Assembly: GCA_003427395.1 (NCBI GenBank) | Contig: BFEA01001038.1 | Span: 105,483-133,182, forward strand | Direction of reading: 5' to 3' | From: Chara braunii | Taxonomy: Eukaryota > Streptophyta > Charophyceae > Charales > Characeae | DNA length: 27,700 nt | Part shown: piece by piece, positions 1-10,477 of the stretch | Layout of the letters: every line of letters starts with the position of its first letter | Numbering within the stretch: position 1 is the first letter of the stretch | Notes under the pieces: model-generated | The model's database searches: none | What the model saw: the letters and a program-made list of their open reading frames with translations, nothing else | What the model was told of the DNA's origin: nothing | Made by a program: the position numbers and the translations under genes

Positions 1-1282
1 TCTCTCGCTTTCTCTCCTTAGTAGGAGCGAATCGGTGCGCTTCCCTTGCTTAAAAGAACTTCTTCCGGAACTCTTCCATTAGTTTCCTTGGTAATCCTCC
101 TACGCAAGGANCCCGCCTTCTTGTCTTGTGAACGGTGGATGTGTGTGTACTATGCAATACGACCCATCTTTTCCGATGCATGTTTCATTTTCGCACCTTC
201 TACAGTGAACGCATGTATGGAAATGTGCGACTCTTTTTCGTGTGGATTAGACGATCGTCATGAAATTTTGTTCGAGAATGCAAAAGTGTTTAGATCTGTA
301 GCTCTGAAAGAGCTGCGCATGCCGTCTTCCTTATGCTGCACGGCATCAGCAACCGAATCACACGCCTCGTTGGCTCGCTAAACCCGAGCGACGAATAGAT
401 CTCTCGGCTATATGCATGCTTTAAGCTGAGGAGGCACTTTCTTTTCACTCTCTCTCTCATATCGAAAGGGATTGATTGTAAGTTGCGCAAGCATTTTTCT
501 TCCCTTGATGACCTCTCAAGGTCTTTGCAATTGATTGATATGTGGACTTACCAGTACCCTCCGATCAGGCGCCAACCTCGAGTATCCCCATTCCGACACG
601 GCCTTTTCCCTATAACGAGGAAAGGACACGTGTATGTGAGTGGGACGTACGAGAAGCCGTCGCATGAATCATCGGACACTACTTCTTCCCTCCCGAAAAT
701 CGTTGTTCTGGATTTGTAGATGCGGGCTTTGTCATTATCGATACCCACTTCCCACCCTACTCGATACTGCTCTCATTTAACGAATTGATCGTCATTCCGT
801 GGACGGCGGTAGCGCCTCATTGGCCTCGAACCTTGTGCACTGAGTGCCTGTGTTTCGATCGCTACGAATCGAAAGGCTTTCACTACCAGATATGGAGTGA
901 AGACGAGCACAAGGAGAGAGCCACACGGCTGAGACCATCCACGTCACACTCGGAACTAACCAGCGAACGACGACGAGACTTGATACGAAAACGGGACACG
1001 CGAAGCGTGCCAAAGCCTTTCCGTTCTAAACGACGGGCCGTAGCCCGGTGGGAAGCGCGACAATATTTTTTGGATTGAATTTGGATTCTTCCCTCCTCCC
1101 GCCTTGTCGGCGCGCGAAAAACGATCGACTTGTTTCATCGGACCTACACGGGGGATTTCAGTTTCGTCTGTGTCCCCACACTCAATTTTTAAAAATCCTA
1201 GGCACACCCCATCTTGCTGTTTTTCTGGGCCTCTTTCCGCATGCCTAACAGTCCGAACGGAAGACAACACAGGGCGTGAGGT
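1..1282. other. Gene-free left flank, probably ending in a decayed 5' LTR
   Basis: I see no recognisable coding region on either strand. The short ORFs here have no family signature and overlap one another in several frames. Because a tRNA primer site and a gag frame follow directly, the right part of this stretch is probably the 5' LTR of the gypsy element. I could not place its left border: no second LTR copy is visible to compare with and the terminal TG...CA is not clear. Confidence 0.4.
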
Positions 1283-1295
1283 TGGTATCGGAGCC
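1283..1295 (+). promoter_or_regulatory. Primer binding site for initiator tRNA-Met
   Basis: The sequence TGGTATCGGAGCC differs at one position from the plant retrotransposon PBS TGGTATCAGAGC, which pairs with the 3' end of initiator tRNA-Met. It lies 124 bp before the gag ATG, as expected just inside a 5' LTR. This supports the orientation of the element and puts the LTR end a few bases to the left. Confidence 0.75.
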
Positions 1296-1418
1296 GACAC
1301 GTGTCGGTTCTGATGATAGTAAGTCGAACTGGCGAGAGGTAAGAGAGACCCTCAACTAGCTCGTCGAGATCGCCCCGTAACCAGGTCTCTGTCTAGTACG
1401 GCTGCGCCAGCAATACCA

Positions 1419-2762
1419 ATGGTGGACGGTACTAGGGTGATCGTTAGCATCCCTGCCCCCTTCCCCTTCTTCCCTAACCATACCCATCCCGAGGCTTAGC
1501 TGGAAGCTGTCGAAGCTCAGAACTACAGCGCGGCCAATCTCTCTCGTGTTCTGACACTACTACTTCGCAACACCTCACATGACTGGTTTAGAAAACATAC
1601 GTGGGTAGATTGGGATACTTTCAAGCGAGCATTCTTGACTCGATTCGATACGGTTAGTGAAGATGCTGCCTGGTACGTACTCAAAAATTGACCCCAAGGA
1701 CCAGGGGAACTGTTACCTGATTTCGTTGATCGGTTTCAAACCACATTGGACAAATCCGAGCGAGACGAGAAATCCGCTCGGGACCTATTCGTCGATCACC
1801 TCCGAAGTCCGACACTGAAAGGGAAGTTACAGAAAAAGGTTCCGCCAAAAACCCACCCGTTAGCGACTATCATAACTAAAGCTTCGGAACTAGACCTGCC
1901 TGATACGAAAAAGTACATCAGCCAAGGAGACGAAGACATTACGGATACCATACGGGATGTAATGGCTAAAAGACGATCATGGTTGCACGCGGTCGAATGG
2001 TTTTATCCCCGCCCCGATCATAACCTTCCTGGGGGAACCGTTTCCGATATCCCGACTACTTCTCCTCCCTCTCCCCCGGTGAATCAATCGATCACATCTG
2101 TTAAAAGCAGAACTTCATCTGAACCGCCCTCGCCGACAGTAACCAATTTGCATCTTGCTCAGATGATTCATACGGCCAGTACCAAGCAGTCCGAATGGAT
2201 GAGTAACTTGATCCAAATGCAGGCGGCTCACATGGAACGGATGGAAGAGATAATGAGCCTGCTCATTAAGCCTAACCCGGCTCCTGCCCGACCTACCCCT
2301 GCATCGTTTCTGCTCTTACATGCTCCGCCTGCTCCAGGATTCGCCCCTCAGTATCCCCATCTAGCTAATCCCGTAGGAAAGATCGAGTGTTTCAACTGCA
2401 AACAGCCCGGGCATTTTGCCCGAGACTGTCCGCAGCCGAAATGTCATCAACCTCCCCCTGCTGCGGCCCCTATCACCCTTAATCAAGGACGAGTGGCCGC
2501 TTTGATGGACACGGACCAAGGAGGAGAGCTCGTAGTGTATGCTCCAGAACAGCCTTCCTCTTCGGCGATAATAGCGTTGACCTCAGGAGCTTCTTCCTCT
2601 GACGCTGCTGACGTGGTCAATCCCCTCGAGTATCTTCAGCTTGCCGGAATGATCGGAGCGATCCGATCGGCCCAAGATGATCTTGAATCGGTCGATCGCG
2701 AGTCCAATCCTGGACCGCAGTTTCGGACAGGAGATATTGATGTATTGAAAATGCTCAAGTAA
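1419..2762 (+). pseudogene. gag: gag of a Ty3/gypsy element, two internal stops
   Basis: The frame opens with ATG at 1419 and encodes a capsid/nucleocapsid protein that packages element RNA in the cytoplasm. The segment from about 1500 to 1870 reads as a Retrotrans_gag capsid domain: a helix-rich stretch with a tryptophan-phenylalanine core, then a DFVDRF-like motif. A CCHC zinc knuckle (C-x2-C-x4-H-x4-C) is at 2388-2429, after a proline- and serine-rich linker. The open part from 1746 gives 338 residues. TAG at 1497 and TGA at 1689 interrupt the N-terminal part. The TAA at 2760 may be a gag end or another inactivating stop, since the same frame continues into protease. Family identity is secure; function today is unlikely. 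Confidence 0.88.
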
Positions 2763-4989
2763 TTAGATATTCGTGTACCTATCCCCGTTGGACATCTGCT
2801 TACCATATCTGAAGCAGCGAACGATAAACTTCTACAACAATGGGAGAAAAATCAAAACCGCTTTACCTATCAACGCATATAACGGATGTTGAAGAAGAAG
2901 GAAGGAAACGAGGAGGTTGCACCTCCCAAGCCTGACACGAAAGAATCCGAAGCCGCACAAATAGCAGCGATCTCTTTAGCAGAAAAAAATCACGTCGTAC
3001 GAGCTCGGCCGGTATTGTGAAAAAGTGAGGAATGTGACTATGAAGTTTGGGGCAAGCCGTTTAATGCCGTTATTGACATAGGGTCTTCTACCGTGGCCAT
3101 ATCACCGGATACTGTTAAAAAGACGGGACGACTGGGATCCGTTCTTCCTCAATCTGGCAAAGACAATTATGTCTCTGCCGACGAAGAGGCAATGAACATC
3201 GTAGGCATTATCGAGAACGTGGCTGTAAAAGTCGGGTGAGTACACGTCCTTGTTAACGCGCTTGTAATAGATGCACGTTCCTATTCTGTGTTATTGGGAT
3301 TACCTTCGGCGATGGTAGTAGGCGCACGTGTGCATTTCGATTCGAGACAACTAGTACTCACACAAACGAGGGGAAAACCTCAAATTGTTCCTTTGCAAGT
3401 TTTCACCCGAACGATGAAGCGGATCCCTAGCCCGACCCAAGTAGGGATGATTCGATGCGTCGATCCCGAGGAATGCTCTCCCTCACGCCTCGGAGATGAA
3501 ATCAGGGAGCAAGGATACGAAGAAAAGATGCCCAGCGAAGAAGAATGGAGGCACCTGGTCGAACTTTTCGAACGAGAACTTCCCGAGGAATTTCAAGTGT
3601 ACCCCGACACCACCCGAAGCTTCCACGTGGACGTCGGAGACAGCGCGTGCACGCTTCTGACGACCCGGGTCAGTCCTTCAATCCTCCTTGGGGAACTTAT
3701 ATTGCAAGTTCTCGATCTGGCTGATGATTTGGAAACCCCTCGTACCTCGTACGAGGGAACTCTCTCCTTACGAACACGTTATCAGCAAACGGAACAGTAT
3801 TTAGACGTTTTTGTTTTTCCACCCCGATTGTTACTAACGACAGGAGTCACCATCGCCTTGATTAAACAAGAGGCGGAAGCACCGGTAAATGATGTACCCA
3901 ATCTGATGCAAGAAATGACGGATCTAACAGGGCTAACTGTGGAACAAACCTCGGTTGGTTTAGAAACTGACGCTGAAACTAAAGAAACAGAGATGATCAG
4001 CCCTGAAGAGTCCCAGATGATAGCAATTGTCTTCTCTGTTTGCACCACTAGTTCCATTTTTTCTAGTGTCCATGATCGACGGGAACGGCCGGTTGATTGG
4101 ATTGATATGCCCCTTAAGATTTCCGGGGAATCTACAATCACCTTGCCAGGTCACGTCCCTGCAGAACTTCGGAAATCGTTAATTCGTGTGTTAAATGGCT
4201 ACGAAGAAGTATTGAGCATACACAATAACGACATTGGCTTAACTAATGTGATTGAGCATGCCATTCTCACTGGAGATCATTTACCCATTAGTTCTGCTCC
4301 CTACCAATACTCGCCAGCTCAAAGAGCTGCCACTTTTCAGCGGATTAAGGAGTTCGAAGCTAATGGATGAATCCAACCTGCTATAGGTCCGTGGTCTTTT
4401 CCCGTAGTAATCGTACCCAAAAAGGCCAGAGGGATTCGTATTTGTATTGATTATCAAAAATTGAATGATATCATGATTGAAGATGTGTACCCCCTCCCCC
4501 GGATTGATGAATTGTTGGATGCGATTGGGAGTGCTCGATTTTTTAGCAAGTTTGATGTTCGCCATGGATTTCATCATCTTCTTGTCCGAGAAGAAGATCG
4601 TCCGAAAACCGCGTTTGTGCTTTTCGAAGGTACGTGGCAATGGATTCGATGCCCGATGGGTATCTGCAACGCCCCTGCGATTTTTCAGCGGGCCATGAAC
4701 ATGGCTTTTCATAATTTTGTGCGGAAGACTCGCCTGGCGCAGAGCATCATCAACTACTGCGTGATGGTGTACATGGATGACATCTTGGTGTATTCGAGCT
4801 CCTACGAGGGACACGTGCAGCACATCGAATGGGCACTGCATGCGTTACGAGACGCAGGTTTCAAGGTGGCGCTTGAGAAGTGTCAGTTTTTCCTCACGTG
4901 GTGATAGACAAAGGACTCCAACCTGAGCCGCAAAAGGTGTGGGCTTAGCCCCGCGCCTGTCAAAATTGCCGATGAAGGGTTAAAGAACG
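2763..4989 (+). pseudogene. pol: pol of a Ty3/gypsy element: protease and reverse transcriptase, truncated
   Basis: The gag frame continues through stops at 2880, 3018, 3237 and 4368. The aspartic protease active site is at 3075-3086 (Asp-Ile-Gly-Ser instead of the usual Asp-Thr/Ser-Gly-Ala), followed by the LLGLP motif near 3290. A linker of about 250 residues leads to the RT entry region (TGD and PY-x-YSP motifs, 4270-4320). RT motif A (FSKFD) has its Asp at 4554-4556, and YMDD is at 4770-4781, so the catalytic aspartates are kept. Near 4898 a deletion removes the expected YLGH region and shifts the frame: DKGLQPEPQKV is read in another frame at 4907-4939. Similarity fades at about 4989, before RNase H. 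RT would copy the element RNA into DNA in the particle. Confidence 0.88.
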
Positions 4990-5374
4990 TCCGTTGTGGT
5001 GTGCAAAGGATACAATTCTTCAGCAGTTTTGAAGTCCTTGCACTTCACACCATCGCAGAAGGTCTTCGCGACGTAGCCAAATTTCTTGACGACCTTGAAC
5101 TTCCTCTCCATTTCGTCGAGGGAGATCTGTTTGAAGGTGACCACCGTCAGAACAGGGACGATTGCTTCCGGAGGGATGTTGCCCATCGTAATGCATGGCT
5201 GCGTGGGCATGTCGCATGGCACCATCGGGATTTTGTTGTCCTTTAACTTCAGGCGGGGATTGAAAAATGCCATCTCCTGTTCCCTTGCCGCTGCCTTGTC
5301 CAGCCTTTTCCCTTCCTGGTCTGCTTCCCGCCTTCAGATTCGCTGGATTCTGGAGTGACTTTGTTGGACGACAT
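4980..5374 (-). pseudogene. Unrecognised lysine-rich ORF back to back with the methyltransferase
   Basis: I do not recognise the family. From an ATG at 5374 (minus) a short Ser/Lys/Gly-rich head runs to about 5275, where a frame change leads into a 97-residue frame ending at TAA 4980-4982. The latter has a natural composition: a proline-rich middle, then a helix rich in Glu, Lys and Phe with a Cys-x4-Cys pair. The plus strand is also open over 5001-5246, but its product is rich in Arg and His as shadows often are, so I prefer the minus reading. Its 5' end overlaps the frame leading into the methyltransferase, which divergent complete genes would hardly do. It could be an exon of a host or transposon gene, or a fragment. 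Confidence 0.4.
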
Positions 5375-5399
5375 AGAACGAGTCAAGGAGTGGAGGAAG

Positions 5400-6794
5400 A
5401 TGGAGGACAAGAGAATAAAGGAGGCAGAAAGAGCAACTCGCAATTTCTTTCGAGCTGCGGCTTTGGACGAGCCTTTCGCTGATTGGACGGAGGTCAAACA
5501 TGATGGGTCCACAGACCTGGTCAAGGTGATTCAGGGTGACATGTTGCATTTGTCACAGCTGTTGAAGAAAAAATTGCCGATTTCTCTCGCTATCTTTGAC
5601 TTTCCCTACGGTTCTTCCTATAAAGGTCATGCACGTGACACGGAGCAATTCCCTGAGCATGACATTGTGGATGTGCTACAGAATGTCAAGTAGGTAACCA
5701 GCGCAGCGCTGTGGACAGTCGCTGGTTTTTGCTCTGTGGACATGCTTCCCTCAGTCCGGTCTGTGTTTGCGAAAGTCTGCAATGCTGGCCAAGAGCTTCT
5801 CACGTGGTGCAAGCCCAACGTGACAAATCCCGGTGGCCCCAGGCTTGTCAGCGCGACGGAGTTCTGCGTGTTGGGGTACTACAATGTGACGGGGCACCGT
5901 GAGATGGCTCATTATAACTTTTCCCCGACCGATCCATGCCACAATTTTCAGCTTTTTGATATAGTCACGCGCAAGTTTGTGCACCTGAGTGACAACTTGG
6001 TGTTGTGTTTGTACCAAAAGCCGTACACTCTGTATTCCTGGTTGGTCAGGAAGTTCTCATCTCTCGACGCCACGGTTTTGGACGGCTTCTCTGACTCAGG
6101 TACGGGGGCCATTGCCTGCGTTTTGGCAGACAGGAATTGCCTTGTTGTGGAACTAGACAAACGCTATGCACAGGGAATCTGGATGAGACTCCTCACCGAC
6201 ATCGAGGAGACATTAAGAAGAGAAAAGTCGAGAGAGGGAAAGGGCAAGGGGAAGGAACACCAGCAGGATGCGGACATTGAGGTCTCCGGGGACGACGAAC
6301 CGGTGACACACGAAAAGACCACTGAGAATCAGGAGTCGGTTCCTGGTTGTTTAGCACCGGGACAGTCTACAGTGGAGGCCAGTGTCAGCAGAGAGGCAAC
6401 AACAGTTGCCCAACAGCAGGGGACGGATGTGGCGCTGCCTGCAGATCAGCAGCAAAGGGCGAATGTACCTTCTACGGCAGAAAAAGTTATGGCCGCTGCC
6501 GTTCAGCATGGCGTAAAGAGGGAGGATCTCGGCGCAGCGTGGAAGAGGCGCAAACTGCCAGCGCTGCAGGACGAGCGTGAAAAAGGCGAACTTTCTCATC
6601 AGCCGGCAGTCACTGTCGAGACTGGTGAAGTTACGAGATTGTCTGCGGATCCTGAGAGGGAAGACGTCACACAGAGCCAGGATTCCAGCAGAGCCACAGA
6701 CAATACTCGTGGTTGTAAAAGAAAGATGGGTGGAGAGGAGGTAGTTAGCTCCCAGGGTGGCGTCGTGGTAGGTCTACGCAGCCGCGCACGTTGA
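5400..6794 (+). pseudogene. Beta-class DNA amino-methyltransferase (N6-adenine/N4-cytosine type) with nuclear-type tail
   Basis: The frame from ATG 5400 to TGA 6792-6794 reads as a SAM-dependent DNA methyltransferase in the beta-class motif order. An I-x-GD-x4-L strand precedes catalytic motif IV, D-F-P-Y-G, at 5598-5612; most relatives have D-P-P-Y, so Phe at the second position is unusual. A target-recognition-like middle follows, then a Lys-Pro motif X near 6018 and SAM-binding motif I (DGFSDSGTG, 6081-6107) with VELDKRY after it. From about 6210 a tail of some 190 residues is rich in Glu, Gln and Lys, with NLS-like K-R-R-K and K-R-K clusters. One in-frame TAG (5691-5693), one base from CAG, splits it. 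The frame is open from 5247, and a pyrimidine tract ending in AG at 5337 could be a 3' splice site, so an upstream exon is possible. The family is clear; whether it is host or transposon, live or dead, is not. Confidence 0.75.
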
Positions 6795-7296
6795 CTTGCC
6801 TAGGTACAGGTCTCTAAACTCTTGTAAGGGCCGGATAATTCTATAACAACTTTTCGTTATAATATTATATATCGTCTGCGCTTTTGCAATTATTTTCAGA
6901 TCTGTACCTTAGTAGATGTCCTAGCTTTGTCAGTGTGCACATGTCGTTCGGTTGCATTCCGGCAAGAGCCGAGGTAGACCTTGCCAGTAAGTGGCGGTCA
7001 TGAGCAACCATTCACCCTCAAGAGATTAGATTCTCTTGGAAGGAAAGGNCGAGCACTGTGCACACTTTGTTTCATTTCTNAGGGGGNAGCTAAAAGTTTT
7101 GGCATTTGCATATTCCCCTCGTCACTGGTTTGCTAGCTGTCGCTTTTGCCTTGCTTTGAACGCCACCATCCACTACTCTTGCTGTTCAAGTTTTGTCTTC
7201 GTTCCTTGCTTTTCTTAATCGTGTGTCCTCTGTTGGTGCTGCTTTTGTGGTTTCTCCGCTGCTGGTAGTGTTTACGTTTTGNCTCTGCTGTTGTAT
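6795..7296. other. Gene-free stretch after the methyltransferase
   Basis: No coding signature is visible. The sequence is AT-rich after 6830 and has several N positions around 7049-7087 and at 7282. It may include the 3' flank of the methyltransferase gene. Confidence 0.4.
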
Positions 7297-7421
7297 TATA
7301 GTCCTATATCGTTTTAAGTCCAGAAACATCGTTGGTTGTTAAAGTCCTACATCGCTGCTGCCATTTCTACTGCTGCTGTGATATAGTTCTATAACTATCG
7401 ACGCTGTGATATAGTTCTATA
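7297..7421. repeat. Three TATAG-NN-CTATA quasi-palindromes
   Basis: TATAGTCCTATA is at 7297-7308, and TATAGTTCTATA at 7382-7393 and 7410-7421. The same motif, in both orientations, recurs five times in 19360-19807. The copies sit in otherwise unrelated-looking DNA, here CTG-rich. Confidence 0.7.
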
Positions 7422-7745
7422 ATTACCACCACTGCTGCGCTGTAGTCCAAGATCCGTTTTTGTTGCTTTGTTCCCTTGTTTGCACTACTGCTGCTGTAAA
7501 TTGCTATTTTCACGGCTGTTGTTGTTGCTGCTGTTGCTGTTGCTTCTAATGTTGCTGCTAATCTCATTTTCTTGGCTGCTGTCTAGTGGGCTTTTATCTA
7601 CTGCTGGCACTGCTGCTGTCGGTAAGCCCATTTCATGTGGTCTTTCATCTGCTGCTGTCGCTAAGCCATGCTCTCGTGATTTTGCTGCTGCCGCAGCTTG
7701 GTTGTTCGTGTCACTGGTTTGTTCTTGCCGCCATGCTGATGCTGG
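7341..7745 (+). repeat. Degenerate CTG/TTG trinucleotide-rich region
   Basis: CTG, TTG and GCT triplets recur with interruptions, densest at 7495-7620. The ORFs on both strands here (Leu-rich on plus, Ser/Ala/Asn-rich on minus) follow from the triplet repeat and are not evidence of a gene. Confidence 0.7.
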
Positions 7746-8118
7746 GGACATGGAAGTAGCGACTGGTTCGTTACTTCCATCAGTTTATAATAGCTTTTCA
7801 GTGAGTTGTTTTGACCAAAAGTGTTTACTTCACGGTCGACAGTAGTTCGTTTTCCTTTCCATAAACTACGATCGGGCCTTTTCTTTGATTCCGCTTTGGT
7901 TTTTCGATGTTCGTCTGTTGGTCAAAATAGTTATATTTCCGATTCTTGCCTCTTTCTGTTTTGAGATGCCACTTTTTTGCAGGTAGTGAGATATTTGACA
8001 GACACTTCTCAGTCGCCTCTTTTTGGCAGAACTGTACATTGTTTCTGGTGCACATCACACTTTGCAGTACGAGACACTTTCAGTTTTAAGCCATTTTTGC
8101 GAGTTGTATTGGGTGTCC

Positions 8119-8162
8119 TTTTTTTTTTTTTTTTTTAATTATTATTATTATTTTTTTTTTTT
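8119..8162. repeat. T-rich tract with an ATT core
   Basis: Eighteen T, then four ATT-like units, then thirteen T. On the minus strand this is an A-rich tract and could be the old tail of a minus-strand retroposon lying to its right, but I see no matching body. Confidence 0.7.
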
Positions 8163-9411
8163 ACAAGCCAAATAAGAGCAATACAATGAACTCAAATGTC
8201 AGTGTTAGCCTCTTCTCGCCACTATCAACAATGTATCCATTGTTGCCCTTCTTGATTGGCGCTCAACGCCTAACACACCACTTCTCAGAACTTATGCTAG
8301 CCTACACTACGAGATGCAACCAGGATCAGAGAGCACTGCTAACGGCGGATGCATGACATTGGAGGCAACATGGATAATCAAGCGTCAATTGCCAGTACAA
8401 CTACCTTTAAGCACATACATGCCATTGTCTAATTTTGACATACTCTATTGGTCCACCTTTGAGAGAAGGCCTTGGAAGTTGGAAGCCAAAATAGCTAGCT
8501 TGGCAGATCGCGACCCCGTCAAGCTTGCTTTGTACACAACGATGATTCCGGTCGTTTGCAATGGTTAGATCACATCAGTGACATCAGTGTTAAAAGTATT
8601 AGAGAGATGATTGGGGTACGTAAGTTCCAGACAAGAGATCAACCATGGCACAACATCCGTCATATTCAAAAGAAGACTTGAGAACTATCCCAATACTACC
8701 TGCACACTATTCATAGGAGAATCTCCTCCACAATGAATGTCAGTGAGTCCTTCTTCATCCCCTAGCCCCCTCTATCGTGGTTCGCCCCCCATCCCCTTAG
8801 AAAAATTACTACCCGCACGGGGCACTGAGTGGATTATCCAGGTACCTGTGGCTGAGGTCCTTTTCGGGAGTCCGGTGAGAGGCTGGGATGGCAAGTAGCT
8901 TAGGTCCTTCTTCCGTCCCACATCCAACTCTTACAAGGTGGCATCGTTACCCTTATGAGTATACCCTAGCCTAATCTACACAAAAAAAAAACATTCGTCC
9001 TAACATTCGGATTTCAAAAGGATCACCGTTCGTCTGCAAATATACGAAACAACCTGGCGAGCTAGCTGAGGAAGAACAATAACAGAGAATTACACAGACA
9101 GAGCACGACTCAACAGCACGATCAACCATGCACTCATTCAAAATTTGCACTCCACACAACCATCCATCTACTAGGGCATCGCCGTCTTAGGCGCTTAAGC
9201 TGCCCACCATTGTTCATTTTTCCATTACCTCCGACCGCTCCACTTCTCTGTCAGATCTGCTTAAACCCTAAACCCCACGGAAACCCACAAGTCTCTTTTT
9301 TGCCTAAAGTCTCGCTTATCCTTCCTTAATCATCTTGGAAGTTAAAACCGTATGTCTAGCCTTCTGTTATTGCTATCATATCTGCTTTTTTTAAGTATCT
9401 CTACCCTGACC
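8163..9411. other. No assignable gene; possible remnants of a retroposon
   Basis: An 84-codon plus-strand frame at 8314-8568 has no recognisable motif. The stretch 8590-8720 keeps a partly codon-like composition but no domain. An A-run at 8982-8990 could end a retroposed fragment. I would not call a gene here. Confidence 0.35.
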
Positions 9412-9836
9412 TACCCAGAAGCAGTATATTTATGGGGCGTGGCTAAGTCACTCTGGACCAAAATTACAGACTCTCCTTTGAATTCCCTGAGAGCGAGGAG
9501 ACGCTGTTGATAGGAAATGACCCTTCTTTGGTGGGGCCACACTACCAGAAGCGCGCATTCCAATTAATAAGGCAATACGTACTATGGACGATATGGAAGC
9601 ACAGGTGCGAGCAGGTCATCGACAACAAGCAAATGCACAGGCAAGAAGCGAAGGAGACATTCTACAACCTAATGGAAACAGACATTCGGACGCAATGGAA
9701 GGGAATTCGCAAGCAGGTCCAGCAAAACCCAATGCAAGCCAAAGAGTTAACGGATAACTTTCAAAAGAAGGTCTTACTCCAAGGAAACATAGCAACGCTA
9801 ACTGGGTGTCCTTTTTGTAATCGTTACAAAGACTAA
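9412..9836 (+). pseudogene. 5'-truncated LINE ORF2 C-terminus
   Basis: The segment encodes the very end of a non-LTR retrotransposon ORF2. It starts at the ...AVYLW... end of the RT zinc-binding domain and runs to a stop at 9834-9836. One frameshift lies near 9480, so the reading goes from frame 1 (9421) to the open frame at 9507. It matches the minus-strand copy at 11040-11440 along the shared region, including the FQL-R-YVLW-IWK-RC block and the QQNPMQAK block. Severe 5' truncation is typical of LINE insertion. The first bases of the match lie close to 9412. Confidence 0.75.
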
Positions 9837-9902
9837 AGGTCTTACTCTAAAGAAACATAGCAACGCTAACTGGGTGTCCTTTTTGTAATCGTTACAAAGA
9901 CT
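9768..9902 (+). repeat. 68-bp direct tandem duplication at the LINE 3' end
   Basis: Two adjacent copies (9768-9835 and 9836-9902) are nearly identical, with two mismatches close to their start. The second begins just at the stop codon of the LINE frame. It looks like a local duplication of the element's 3' tail after insertion. Confidence 0.85.
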
Positions 9903-10477
9903 ACTTTGTGTTTCACTTCTGTTTGAGATTCTGCTACCTTCAGAGCTAAAAGTTTACTTGAGCTTCGAACATGACGAGTTTCTTATGTCGGGTTGTCAAA
10001 GTTTAGTTGGNCTTCAACCATATCCTCTCAAAATTTTGGATTGTTGGGTTTTCAAAATTTCGACCCCCAACGGGAAATGCTGTGGTTCATCCTGATTTGC
10101 ATGTGCTCGTTTCCTTCTACAAATATATTTTACTTCACAGACCTGCTGCCCATGTTTGGTCTTCCTCCTCTTGCTCTCGTGGAATGCAAAAATCCCGTCT
10201 TGAACATGCCTTGCGGCTTGCGCCAATGTTTCTTTCAGGGGTTGGCTTTCTGGGACAAGTGAGGGGACTCTAAGCTGGGCCTTTGTGGGCCTTGGCATGT
10301 TGCTCCCTGTGGATAGAGTACTATATCGGAGCACCTGCAATAAAGTGTTATATCCACTACTGCTGATTTGCGTGCTACCATTGTCATTTCTGGTATGCTC
10401 ATCTGTTCTCTTGGCGTGTGCTGCAACACCTGTGGTTTCAGGGCTTTTCCCGCAGTGGACACATCGTAGCACCTGTG
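9903..10477. other. No assignable gene between the two LINE copies
   Basis: A 167-codon minus-strand frame spans 10014-10517, but its start is only the poly-T tract read as lysines and I recognise no motif in the rest. A few Cys/His residues near its start do not form a known finger. I treat this stretch as unassigned. Confidence 0.35.

Larger units (their letters stand above)
1283..4989 (+). mobile_element. Ty3/gypsy LTR retrotransposon, left half (primer site, gag, PR, RT), truncated
   Basis: The order primer site, gag with zinc knuckle, aspartic protease, then reverse transcriptase with YMDD is that of a Ty3/gypsy element. The coding frame stays the same from the gag ATG at 1419 to about 4898, broken by seven in-frame stops (1497, 1689, 2760, 2880, 3018, 3237, 4368). 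After the RT fingers/palm region a small deletion shifts the frame, and recognisable pol ends near 4989. RNase H and integrase do not follow on this strand; matching parts occur on the minus strand at 21408-25130. The element cannot be autonomous as it stands. The PBS and domain order are seen; the family is inferred from motifs. Confidence 0.9.

Noticed and set aside
1419-4898. Stop-codon reassignment or readthrough to explain the stop-riddled frames
   Set aside because: All three stop codons occur and each is one or two transitions from a likely sense codon; decay is simpler.
5001-5246. Plus-strand ORF opposite the lysine-rich minus ORF
   Set aside because: Arg/His-rich composition typical of an antisense shadow; the minus reading looks more natural.
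5400-6794. Assigning the methyltransferase to a DIRS-type retrotransposon
   Set aside because: No tyrosine recombinase or DIRS-type RT is adjacent, and the motif order differs from the Dam-like domain of those elements.
7468-7845. 125-codon Leu/Ala-rich plus-strand ORF
   Set aside because: It is produced by the CTG/TTG triplet-rich DNA; the opposite strand is equally open.
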